Shown: one piece after another, positions 24,332 to 32,055 of the stretch
Position numbering within the stretch: the first letter of the stretch is position 1
How the letters are laid out: each line of letters begins with the position of its first letter
NCBI GenBank assembly: GCA_900107185.1
Contig: FNPA01000011.1
Span: 58,442 to 122,441 of the forward strand
Source: Ruminococcaceae bacterium YAD3003
GTDB taxonomy: Bacteria; Bacillota; Clostridia; Saccharofermentanales; Saccharofermentanaceae
Length of the DNA stretch: 64,000 nt
Reading direction: 5' to 3'
Notes under the pieces: model-generated
The model's database searches: none
The model's input: the letters and a program-made list of their open reading frames with translations, nothing else
What the model was told of the DNA's origin: nothing
Position numbers and translations under genes: made by a program

Positions 24332-25234
24332 ATGGGATTTTTTGACATGTCCAAACCTAAAGGAACAGGTTTTGCACAGATTCCTAATACTCAGAATTTC
24401 ACGAATGAAGATCTGTATGAAAAGCTCTCGAAGATCAAGGTAAGCTGTGGTACTCCGGTATCAGGACTTGTCGGTGATTACGATGCGATACTGTATAAGC
24501 AGGTATCCGTAAGATTCGATGTTTTCGTGCGTGTCGATGGTAAAAACGTCATCTGCGGCAAGATCGGAACTGACGGAGTCAGCAGCGCTAACACTGCAGT
24601 TAATTACGGCCTCGATGCTTTCTTAGGACACAAGGATGAAGCTACATCACAGGCAGACCATGCAGTAGATGAGATCGCAGAAATCCTGTCCAGCCTTGAG
24701 AAGGGTGAAGAGGTTACTGAGAGCAAGGTAAGTTCATCCATAAAGACTGAGTCCGGTGAAGTTCTCGAATTCTACATGAAGCAGAAGGCTATCTCACTGA
24801 AGCCGAAGTTCGATATGTTCGATGAGAATGAACAGGTCGTATATCACGTTGAAGGTGATATGACGAGACTTAACTTCTCCATACAGGAAAACGGAACTGA
24901 GGTTGCCAAGCTCAAGAAGAAGCCGATCCCTGTAGCACCTGAATATGTTATCTATGAAGGCGGCAAGGAAATCGGCAAGATCAAGAAAAAGATCAAGCTC
25001 ACAAATCCTGAACTCACTGGCACGCTCAACGGTAAGGATGTCCATATCGTAGGCAGCCTCATGGGAACAGATTTTGACATTCAGGCCGGTTCTGTTACTA
25101 TCGGTCAGGTTGATACGACCAGCCAGGCCTGGAGCGATGTCTACAGGGTGAAAGTTTTCGATGAGAGTTATAAAGCAGTCATGGCTGCGATAACGATCAT
25201 TTGCGACAACGTTGTAGACGCATCAAGAGAATAA
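24332..25234 (+). CDS. LURP-one-related (LOR/YxjI-like) domain protein
   Basis: About 300 residues. The C-terminal 150 show the repeated beta-strand pattern of the LOR/Tubby-like fold: 'YMKQKAISLKPKFDMFDENE', 'VYHVEGDMTRLNFSI', 'EIGKIKKKIKLTNPELTG', 'DVHIVGSLMGTDFDI' and 'SDVYRVKVFDESYKAVMAAI'. The N-terminal part is a separate domain, with 'GFAQIPNTQNFTNEDLYEKL'. Its function in bacteria is unknown; the fold binds lipids in Tubby. The start is uncertain: ATG at 24332, GTG at 24317 and ATG at 24251 are in frame, none with ideal ribosome-site spacing. It precedes the ion-channel gene by 18 bases. Confidence 0.75.
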   Translation: MGFFDMSKPKGTGFAQIPNTQNFTNEDLYEKLSKIKVSCGTPVSGLVGDYDAILYKQVSVRFDVFVRVDGKNVICGKIGTDGVSSANTAVNYGLDAFLGHKDEATSQADHAVDEIAEILSSLEKGEEVTESKVSSSIKTESGEVLEFYMKQKAISLKPKFDMFDENEQVVYHVEGDMTRLNFSIQENGTEVAKLKKKPIPVAPEYVIYEGGKEIGKIKKKIKLTNPELTGTLNGKDVHIVGSLMGTDFDIQAGSVTIGQVDTTSQAWSDVYRVKVFDESYKAVMAAITIICDNVVDASRE

Positions 25235-25252
25235 ATAAGGTAAGGAACATTT

Positions 25253-26077
25253 ATGATTAAAGGGTTGAAGAAAATCGTTGACGGTAAAGTCTTTCAGGGA
25301 ATTATTCTGTTTGTAATTCTTTTTAACTGTGTCCTGATGGGTATTGAGACCATCAAGGGATTGTCAGAAGGAACACGGGGAATTCTGGCGACAATAAACA
25401 ATATCTGTCTCTGGATCTTTATCGCAGAAATCGTTATTAAGCTTTTGGCATACGGATTGGATTATTTCAAGGATCCGTGGAACTGGTTCGATATGTTCAT
25501 CGTTGGTATTTCGATGGCATCCGGTTTGCCGTTCATGGCTGCTTTCCGTGCAATGAGAGTATTGAGAGTCCTCAAGTCTTTGAAGGCATTGAGAGGAACA
25601 AAGCTCATCGGTTCCGTTAAGCACCTCCAGGTAATCATCGGCGCAATCGTTAAGTCAGTTCCGAGCATCCTGTGGACAGGCATTTTGCTCATCCTCATCT
25701 ACTATGTTTTCTCACTGATCGGTGTAAACCTCTTCGGTGACGCATTCCCTGACTGGTTCGGAACGATTGGCAAGGCAATGTACACACTGTTCCAGGTAAT
25801 GACACTCGAGAGCTGGTCAATGGGTATCAGCAGACCTGTTATGGAGGTTTATTCTTTCGCGTGGGCATACTTCGTACCGTTCGTACTCCTCTCTTCATTC
25901 GTAGTAATGAACGTTGTTGTAGGTATCGTTGTTAATGCCATCAGCGAAGTTACTGCCGAGAACAATGTTGAAGAACCTGAGACCAAGGAAGTTTCCAAAG
26001 AGGACCTCCTCAAGGAAATGCGCGAAGTCAAAGAGCAGATGGCACGTCTCGAGAAGGCTTTGGAAAAAACTAAATAA
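25253..26077 (+). CDS. Bacterial voltage-gated sodium channel (BacNaV/NaChBac type)
   Basis: 274 residues, the normal length for a one-repeat six-helix channel that works as a tetramer. S4 is 'FRAMRVLRVLKSLKAL' with Arg99, Arg102, Arg105, Lys108 and Lys111 spaced every third residue. The selectivity filter is 'TLESWS' at about 184-189, the Na+-selective signature of NaChBac. S6 holds 'SSFVVMNVVVGIVVNAIS'. The C-terminus ends in a heptad coiled coil ('KEMREVKEQMARLEKALEK') that assembles the tetramer. It lies between a LOR protein gene and a small membrane protein gene, both on the same strand. Confidence 0.93.
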   Translation: MIKGLKKIVDGKVFQGIILFVILFNCVLMGIETIKGLSEGTRGILATINNICLWIFIAEIVIKLLAYGLDYFKDPWNWFDMFIVGISMASGLPFMAAFRAMRVLRVLKSLKALRGTKLIGSVKHLQVIIGAIVKSVPSILWTGILLILIYYVFSLIGVNLFGDAFPDWFGTIGKAMYTLFQVMTLESWSMGISRPVMEVYSFAWAYFVPFVLLSSFVVMNVVVGIVVNAISEVTAENNVEEPETKEVSKEDLLKEMREVKEQMARLEKALEKTK

Positions 26078-26171
26078 GACTGGAAAATATTGGTTTTTCC
26101 GTATTGTAATTGCTTGACGTTTAATTTAGTATTTGTTGGAAATCTGTTAATCAGTATTAAGGAGGATTAGT

Positions 26172-26903
26172 ATGGCAGATGAAAAGAACACAGCCGTAGA
26201 GGCTAAGGCTGAAACAGCTGGCAAAAAGGGTATTAGTGAGGAGAAGCTCGAGATTATCATTGCTATTCTTCTCGGTGTTACAGCAATCCTGACTGCTTGG
26301 GCAGGCTGGGTAGGATCACTCCACGGCGGTAACCAGGCAACAAATTACACACAGAGCAACAACCTCTCTGCACAGGGTAACTCAATGTACAACGAGGCAG
26401 CACAGCTCTACATGCAGGATATGCTCCTCTGGAACCAGATCTCTGATTACCTGTTTGATATCGAGATCGCAAACGCTAACGGCAGAACAGCTGAAGCTGC
26501 TCTTATCGAAGAGAAGGTAGATACACTTATGTATGATAACTGCTCAGAAGAATTTGCAGCAGCAATCGAGTGGGCAGCTGAGCAGGAAGAGTATGCTACT
26601 CCTTTCGATAAGGAAGGATTTGTTGACGGATACTTCGCTGAAGCAAACGAAGTTTTGGCTGAGGCAGATGCACTCCTCGAAGAAGGTAAGCAGGACAACG
26701 CTAACGGCGATGCTTACGGTCTCGTAACAGTTATCTACTCTCTCGTATTGTTCCTCTTAGGTATCGTTGGAATCTTCAAGAAGATCCCGAACCGTGTACT
26801 TATCCTTGTATTCGCTTGCGTTTGCCTCGTAATCGCAACGGTATACATGATCACAATCCCGATGCCTACAGGCTTCAACCTCGCAAGCTTCTTCGTTCAT
26901 TAA
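26172..26903 (+). CDS. Alanine-rich three-helix membrane protein
   Basis: 243 residues. One transmembrane helix (about 25-48) is followed by a large, Ala/Glu-rich extracytoplasmic or cytoplasmic helical segment (55-178) and two more helices (about 180-203 and 210-232). The layout resembles DUF4337-type proteins, but I am not sure. AGGAGG precedes the ATG. A strong terminator follows. Its codon use (aag, gca, ctc) is like that of the highly biased genes in the right half of the window, suggesting high expression. Confidence 0.65.
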   Translation: MADEKNTAVEAKAETAGKKGISEEKLEIIIAILLGVTAILTAWAGWVGSLHGGNQATNYTQSNNLSAQGNSMYNEAAQLYMQDMLLWNQISDYLFDIEIANANGRTAEAALIEEKVDTLMYDNCSEEFAAAIEWAAEQEEYATPFDKEGFVDGYFAEANEVLAEADALLEEGKQDNANGDAYGLVTVIYSLVLFLLGIVGIFKKIPNRVLILVFACVCLVIATVYMITIPMPTGFNLASFFVH

Positions 26904-26927
26904 TAGAGAGCTTTAGTTAAACAATTT

Positions 26928-26960
26928 AAAAGGGATGTCTCGTTTGAGGCATCCCTTTTT
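26928..26960 (+). terminator. Rho-independent terminator
   Basis: AAAAGGGATGTCT pairs with the GAGGCATCCCTTTTT arm, ending in five T residues. It also reads as a terminator for the convergent GH3 gene that ends at 26964. Confidence 0.85.
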
Positions 26961-26963
26961 GTA

Positions 26964-28844
26964 TCAGTAACTTATATCCTGCATTGCGCTCCAGCCGACG
27001 TCGTGCCAGGTCTTGCCTGTGCCGATCTGGTCGACGGAAGAGTAATACGGCATGGGGAGCGTGCCCCTCAGAGGAGTCTTTAATGTCAGCACGTCTGCTA
27101 CCGCATTACCGCCCTCAGTACCGGGGAGATAGAGCATGATGCATGAATCCCACTGGTCGATGTAATCGCTGATGATCACATTTCTGCCTGCAACGATGAG
27201 TGCAACTGTTGGCTTACCTGATTTCTTAGCGAGCTCGATGGCCTCACTGTTGCCCTTAAGTGCGCATGAACCGTTGAGTGAGAGATCGGGGGTGTCGCCG
27301 TACCATTCTGCATAAGGCTTCTCTCCGATGCAGAGCAGGACAACGTCGCATGAACCGATCTGGCTCTCGTCAGTAATGATCTCGAATCCCATTTCCTGTG
27401 AAGCCTTTGTGAGCGCCTCAACGATAGAATTTCCTTCTCTGAAATGCTCTACTCCGGTACCATATCCTGCGAAGTCCTGATCGGACATTCCCTGCCACCA
27501 GTTGGTCCATCCGCCGCACATAGCACCTACGTCATCTGCTGCAGGTCCCGTCACGAAAACCTTCATTCCGGAAGTAATGTATGTATGGCCTCCGATCTTT
27601 AGCGGAACGAATGATTCTGCAGCCATCTGGCGTGCTACGTCATGTGATTCCTGGCTGTTGAATTCGTATGTGGGGTTAAGATTCTCGAGGTACGGATCAT
27701 CGAAAAGTCCGGCCTCCTTCTTAACTCTGATAATTCTTGTAACTGCGTCATTGATGCGCTCTTCGGAAATCTTTCCCTCGTTAACGCCCTCGATGATGTA
27801 GTTCATTGCATTCTCGTGTTCGGTCTCAGTCATGAACATATCGATACCGGCATTTACACCGATGATGATATTGTCCTTATAAGAATCGCCTGAGCAGTTC
27901 ATGATCGAATCCCAGTCAGTCAAAACGATTCCCTGGAAACCCATGTCGTTTTTGAGGATGCTGATATACTTTTCATTCTCATGCATTTTCGTGCCGTTAA
28001 GAGAAGAGTGTGAGAGCATGATTACCATAACGCCTTCGTCGATGAGTGCCTGATAAATATCGAGCTGCTCCTGGATCTGCTCTTCTGTGAGCGTTGCTTC
28101 ACCTCTGTCGATGAGCATTGTTGAAGGGTTCTCGCCCGTTCCGTAAGCAGTCATGCCGTCACCGAAGAAGTGCTTCGGACATGCAACGATTCCTTCTGAA
28201 GCAAGGCCCTTTGTATAAGCGGTTGCAAGGCTGGTTACGATCTTACTGTCAGAAGAATAAGACTCATAAGTTCTGCCCCATCTCGGATCGTTTGCCGTAG
28301 CAACACAGGGTGAGAAATTGAGGATCATTCCTGTGTGCGCGATGTCGCTGCCTACGACCTTACCGTACTGCTCTGTGAGCTGCGGGTCATTAGCCGCGCC
28401 GACGTTGATGTTGTGCGGGAAGATTATGCATCCGCTGGCAAAGTTAACACCATGAACGCTGTCGTTGCCGTAGATAAAAGGGATGCCTGCCTTTGACTGC
28501 ATCGCATTAGTCTGGTAGTTAGTAACTACGCTTCTCCATTCATCTGCAGTAGGCATCGGGAAGTTATCGACTCTGGACAGGATTGAACCATAGTCAATAT
28601 TCTTCATTTGCGAGGGCTTAACATTATAGACAGTCGGCTGCATCATCTGGGCCGCCTTCTGCTCCAACGTGAGTGTTGCGCAGATCTCTTCCGGCGTCAT
28701 GGTAGCCATTGAAGGATTTACGCTGACGCTGACATCTGCGCTTACATCAGTATTTCCAACATCTGTCGGAGTTACTTCTGAGCAAGCTGTTGCTGCCATG
28801 ATCGATACAACTAACAATCCGGCAATAAGTTTTCTTGGTTTCAT
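26964..28844 (-). CDS. GH3 beta-glucosidase-family lipoprotein
   Basis: 626 residues. A lipoprotein signal peptide ends 'MAATACSEV' and is followed by a Ser/Thr/Val spacer. The TIM-barrel domain has 'YGNDSVHGVNFASGCIIFPH', 'VATANDPRWGRTYESYSSD' and 'ACPKHFFGDG', the GH3 substrate loop. The nucleophile is Asp about 310 in 'GIVLTDWDS'. The second alpha/beta domain contains 'CDVVLLCIGEKPYAEWYGDTPDL'. It resembles ExoP/beta-D-glucan exohydrolases that release glucose from beta-1,4 or beta-1,3 glucans at the cell surface. The ATG at 28844 follows AGGAGG; an upstream in-frame ATG at 28865 does not. Confidence 0.93.
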   Translation of the reverse strand: MKPRKLIAGLLVVSIMAATACSEVTPTDVGNTDVSADVSVSVNPSMATMTPEEICATLTLEQKAAQMMQPTVYNVKPSQMKNIDYGSILSRVDNFPMPTADEWRSVVTNYQTNAMQSKAGIPFIYGNDSVHGVNFASGCIIFPHNINVGAANDPQLTEQYGKVVGSDIAHTGMILNFSPCVATANDPRWGRTYESYSSDSKIVTSLATAYTKGLASEGIVACPKHFFGDGMTAYGTGENPSTMLIDRGEATLTEEQIQEQLDIYQALIDEGVMVIMLSHSSLNGTKMHENEKYISILKNDMGFQGIVLTDWDSIMNCSGDSYKDNIIIGVNAGIDMFMTETEHENAMNYIIEGVNEGKISEERINDAVTRIIRVKKEAGLFDDPYLENLNPTYEFNSQESHDVARQMAAESFVPLKIGGHTYITSGMKVFVTGPAADDVGAMCGGWTNWWQGMSDQDFAGYGTGVEHFREGNSIVEALTKASQEMGFEIITDESQIGSCDVVLLCIGEKPYAEWYGDTPDLSLNGSCALKGNSEAIELAKKSGKPTVALIVAGRNVIISDYIDQWDSCIMLYLPGTEGGNAVADVLTLKTPLRGTLPMPYYSSVDQIGTGKTWHDVGWSAMQDISY

Positions 28845-28917
28845 AGTAGTCCTCCTATTATCCAATAGAAGTTAATTATAACATTTTGGTTTTTTGGGGT
28901 GTTTTCGAGGCCGGGTA

Positions 28918-29733
28918 TTACGAGATTTGTGCCGGTTTTTCCGGTGCATTCCTGTTATCGGATGCCGTGTCGTTGAGACAGATCGTCTGGTAAATAGCGC
29001 CGTTCAATTTTGCCGAAAGACATCTCGGATCAAACCAGGTATTATCCGTGTCGAAAGTAAAAATAACATCGACATCCTGAATAAGTCCTGCATTTACGAA
29101 GTTGCCGAATTTGAATTTGACTGTGTTCATATAATCGGAAGAATTTTTGATTCCAAAATGCTCGTGAAATTTGCATGTATCGAGTTCTTCGAAGTATGGA
29201 ACAAAGTCGGGGTATATGGGTTTTACCAGGCCTTTGAGCGATACTCTGGGTTCATATTTGAAGGGGATGCCCATCTCCGTATAAAAGATTGCGATGTCGC
29301 GTTCAGCAGCCGAACGGTATTTTATTCCGTTGAATCTGTAATTATCGGTCTTTAAATATGTATCGTTGGCATCGTTTTCCAGGCTGTCGAAGTATTCCCT
29401 GTTCATGATGACCGGCTTGTTCGTATCAACGTAGATAACGCGGTTTGCTTTATAGGGAATGCATCCCCCCGTAGGCTCGCCCCTGAAGTGGCAGTCCCAT
29501 ATGGTTTGATAGAGCCGGAGCCGGCATTCGAGGTCGTCACGGGTTTTCATAAGGTTCAGATAATACTTGCCATTTTTGGATGTGAGACTGTACCTGTGAT
29601 TATCGGTGATAACCCTTGTGATGTCTGAACTCTTTTGCAGAGTAACAACCGGCAGCTTTTCGAGTTGCTGCCGGCAATAGTTGATCTTGAGTTCGAGGTA
29701 CTCTTTCGGAATGTATTTGCTCAGGTAATTCAT
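28918..29733 (-). CDS. PD-(D/E)XK-like nuclease-fold protein
   Basis: 271 residues. The segment 'YRSAAERDIAIFYTEMGIPFKYEP' (about 139-162) followed by 'YPDFVPYF' (174-181) and 'KFHEHFG' (188-194) matches the order E-x-IA...YEP...PDF...EHFG seen in the restriction-endonuclease-like domains attached to or near UvrD-type helicases. Candidate catalytic residues are Glu144, Asp176 and Glu191. The usual lysine of E-x-K is not present in that position. There is no helicase domain or helicase gene nearby. DNA binding is inferred only. Confidence 0.6.
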   Translation of the reverse strand: MNYLSKYIPKEYLELKINYCRQQLEKLPVVTLQKSSDITRVITDNHRYSLTSKNGKYYLNLMKTRDDLECRLRLYQTIWDCHFRGEPTGGCIPYKANRVIYVDTNKPVIMNREYFDSLENDANDTYLKTDNYRFNGIKYRSAAERDIAIFYTEMGIPFKYEPRVSLKGLVKPIYPDFVPYFEELDTCKFHEHFGIKNSSDYMNTVKFKFGNFVNAGLIQDVDVIFTFDTDNTWFDPRCLSAKLNGAIYQTICLNDTASDNRNAPEKPAQIS

Positions 29734-29837
29734 GACCTCATTATAAAGGGGATCCTTGTCGGTTTTTTACGACAAATTCGACAAAACCCGACAAGGTTTT
29801 GATGAGGTTGGGTATTTGGAAAATGATGGAAAACGAG

Positions 29838-29949
29838 AGTGCAAATTTTCTGGCGTTTTTGAGTGGATTTCCGCCAGGATTTCCGCCATTTTTCTCAAAT
29901 TGGCGTTTTTCTTGGCGTTTTTGAGCAAAAATCTGCACTAAAAACGCCA
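29838..29949. repeat. Inverted-repeat-bounded intergenic repeat cluster
   Basis: The 344-base gap between 29733 and 30077 holds TGGCGTTTTTGAG twice (29851-29863 and 29913-29925), TGGCGTTTTT at 29901-29910, the inverse AAAAACGCCA at 29940-29949, and a tandem 'GATTTCCGCCA'. The ends carry AGTGCA (29838-29843 region) and TGCACT (29934-29939 region) as an imperfect inverted repeat. Short open frames here are low-complexity and not convincing genes. Confidence 0.65.
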
Positions 29950-30017
29950 AACGTGATTTTTGGTTTTGTTCTCAACTCTCGAAAGTGACCACCAACGCCC
30001 CCCGCCCCAATACTAAA

Positions 30018-30041
30018 GCCGCCCCCGGCAAAAGAGGCGGC
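30018..30041 (-). terminator. Terminator of the LacI-GGDEF gene
   Basis: On the minus strand GCCGCC (30041-30036) pairs with GGCGGC (30023-30018) around a 12-base loop, followed by TTTAGT. It lies 36 bases past the stop codon. Confidence 0.65.
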
Positions 30042-30076
30042 CCTAATATCATTAAGAGAAAGTAAATGGAGAGCGA

Positions 30077-31912
30077 TTATGAAACACGAGATTTCTTGGT
30101 CTTCTTCTCGAGGTACATGGCTTTGTCTGCCTTGTTCATGCACTCGAGGAGGTCTTCCCAACCGGTGAGTTCGCAGGTGCCGATGCTGGCAGAGAGGACG
30201 TACGGCCAATCGTGTCCGGAGTTGGCCTCCTTGATGAGTTTTCGAAGTGTCCTGATGAACTGGCCGACACGGCCGGGGCTGTCGAGAACGAGGACTACTT
30301 CGAATTCGTCACCGCCCATTCTGGCTGCGAATTCGTTTTTGTTGACGGCAGCCTTGATACAGCAGGAAATCGCTTTGATGGCTTCGTCGCCGGAGCTGTG
30401 GCCGAATGTGTCGTTGATGTGCTTCAGGCCGTCCATGTCGATACTTGCGACTGCCAGTGGAGTTGTCATCTTCCTTGAAGAATCGAAATAACCGGCGATA
30501 TTCTTCTCGAATCCTCGTCTGTTGAACAGGCCCGTCAGCGCGTCTCTTACGTACATATCCATGACGTCGCTTACTGCGAACAGCTTGTTATAAAGACTCG
30601 TTCTGTTGATCGTCTGGCCCAGGAGAAGGAGGATGAACTCCAGTTTCTCGGACACGATCTCCATTGTATCGGGGAGGACCTCGAATGCGCCGTAGCCGTA
30701 AACTTCGTTCTTATAGTAGATAGGAAGGAAGATGCGGATGCCGGAATCTGTATCGATGAACTCATCCGGGAGGAGCTGGTCACTGGGGAAGCCTATATCG
30801 CAGAGGTGGATCTCGCCGTCTTCCTGGAAATAGCCGAATACACTTCTGTCATTCTCACGGAAGTAGCAAAGATATGCCTTGCGGAACAACTCCAATGCGA
30901 GGAGGTTTTCCATTGTAATCTGGTGGTAGGATTCCGGTGTGATCGAATCTTCGTAGAGTGAACTCAGGATAACGAACGCACGCGTAACATCGAAAGCAGT
31001 CTTTTTCATGATATCGAGCTTCTTATAGGCATCGATTACGTCACGTTTTTCTTCTGAATCGTTCGTGCTCTCACGGAGAATGAGTTTGCCGGGAACGTTG
31101 ATATAGAAATCAACATCCTCGTTATTGAGGATCTTTTCGAGTGTTTCCAGAGCGGAATCAGCGAGTGTCTCTTCGGGGATATCAGATGTTGTAAGAGACG
31201 GGATGTGCGAAGATGCCGCGTCAATATCGTCGACACCTGTGATCAGGGTATCGTTGGGGAGCTTATAGCCGCGGTATGTCAGCTCGTCCATGAGCGTTAA
31301 TGCCATGTAGTCGTTTGAGCAGATGATCGCTTCGGGGAGCGTTCCGTCTTCTCTTATGAAGAAATCGGCAGTCTGGGGTCCCTGTGTTACCCAGTAGTTA
31401 CCGTGGAAGATCATGTCTTCGCGGATCTCGTAACCGGCTTCCTTCATTGCGTCTTCAAAACCGGCGAGTCTTTCCTGTGCGTCAACAAGGTCATCTCTAC
31501 CTGTGACGAAGCCGATATCGGAGGTCTTGCACTTGCTGATTACGTATTTGCTTATGTCGTACATGATCTGTCTGTTATCGGGAACGATGTTGTAGAAACC
31601 CTCGTCAGCTGCTCTGATGCTGATTACCGGAGGCAGATCCTGCATTGATGTTAAGTTGTTGATGAGTTCTTTGGACATACCGCCCTGGGTCAGTGTATCT
31701 GAACAGAGAATGATTCCGTCGTAGTCTGTAACGTCAGGGAGGGAGAGGACACTCTTAAGTCCTGTAGCGTGCAGGGAGTTAGAACTGGGAACTGAGCAGT
31801 TTCCGTAAACGTCAACGTGATGACCGCGCTCGAGGGCTCTCTGCCTGAGCGTTCTGATAATACCGGCTGAATAGTCACGATACAGATCACCGACGAATGC
31901 ACAAATCTTCAT
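30077..31912 (-). CDS. LacI-type sugar-sensor domain fused to a diguanylate cyclase
   Basis: 611 residues, no signal peptide or membrane segment. Residues 1-280 are a periplasmic-binding-protein-like domain of LacI regulators ('MKICAFVGDLYRDYSAGIIR', 'ERLAGFEDAMKEAGYEI', 'AIICSNDYMALTLMDEL', 'LITGVDDIDAASSHIPSLTT'), but with no DNA-binding HTH before it. A GAF-like middle (about 310-440) and helix follow. The C-terminal GGDEF domain has 'DALTGLFNRRGFEKNI', 'DMDGLKHINDTFGHSSGD' and the active site 'MGGDEF'. It should make c-di-GMP from two GTP in response to an intracellular sugar. It lies downstream of the GH43 gene, on the same strand. Confidence 0.9.
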   Translation of the reverse strand: MKICAFVGDLYRDYSAGIIRTLRQRALERGHHVDVYGNCSVPSSNSLHATGLKSVLSLPDVTDYDGIILCSDTLTQGGMSKELINNLTSMQDLPPVISIRAADEGFYNIVPDNRQIMYDISKYVISKCKTSDIGFVTGRDDLVDAQERLAGFEDAMKEAGYEIREDMIFHGNYWVTQGPQTADFFIREDGTLPEAIICSNDYMALTLMDELTYRGYKLPNDTLITGVDDIDAASSHIPSLTTSDIPEETLADSALETLEKILNNEDVDFYINVPGKLILRESTNDSEEKRDVIDAYKKLDIMKKTAFDVTRAFVILSSLYEDSITPESYHQITMENLLALELFRKAYLCYFRENDRSVFGYFQEDGEIHLCDIGFPSDQLLPDEFIDTDSGIRIFLPIYYKNEVYGYGAFEVLPDTMEIVSEKLEFILLLLGQTINRTSLYNKLFAVSDVMDMYVRDALTGLFNRRGFEKNIAGYFDSSRKMTTPLAVASIDMDGLKHINDTFGHSSGDEAIKAISCCIKAAVNKNEFAARMGGDEFEVVLVLDSPGRVGQFIRTLRKLIKEANSGHDWPYVLSASIGTCELTGWEDLLECMNKADKAMYLEKKTKKSRVS

Positions 31913-31968
31913 ATAGATACCCCGCGAAAGCTATTTCTATGCATTCAGTATAAATGGATAATAAAAAC

Positions 31969-32006
31969 AAACAGTTAACAGAAATATCAATTTCGGTTAA
32001 CTGTTT
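31969..32006 (-). terminator. Hairpin between GH43 and LacI-GGDEF genes
   Basis: AAACAGTTAAC (31969-31979) and GTTAACTGTTT (31996-32006) form a perfect 11-bp inverted repeat with a 16-base loop; on the minus strand it runs into GTTTTTATT. It could end or attenuate the GH43 transcript, or, being a palindrome, act as an operator for the downstream gene. Confidence 0.55.
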
Positions 32007-32055
32007 ATAAAAGTAAATTGCGTTTTGTCAGTTGCCTGGCGGCGAATCTGTATGA

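Noticed and set aside
29741..29950. Small genes in the repeat cluster before 30077
   Set aside because: Both strands have short low-complexity frames made from the TGGCGTTTTT repeats, without ribosome sites or family features.
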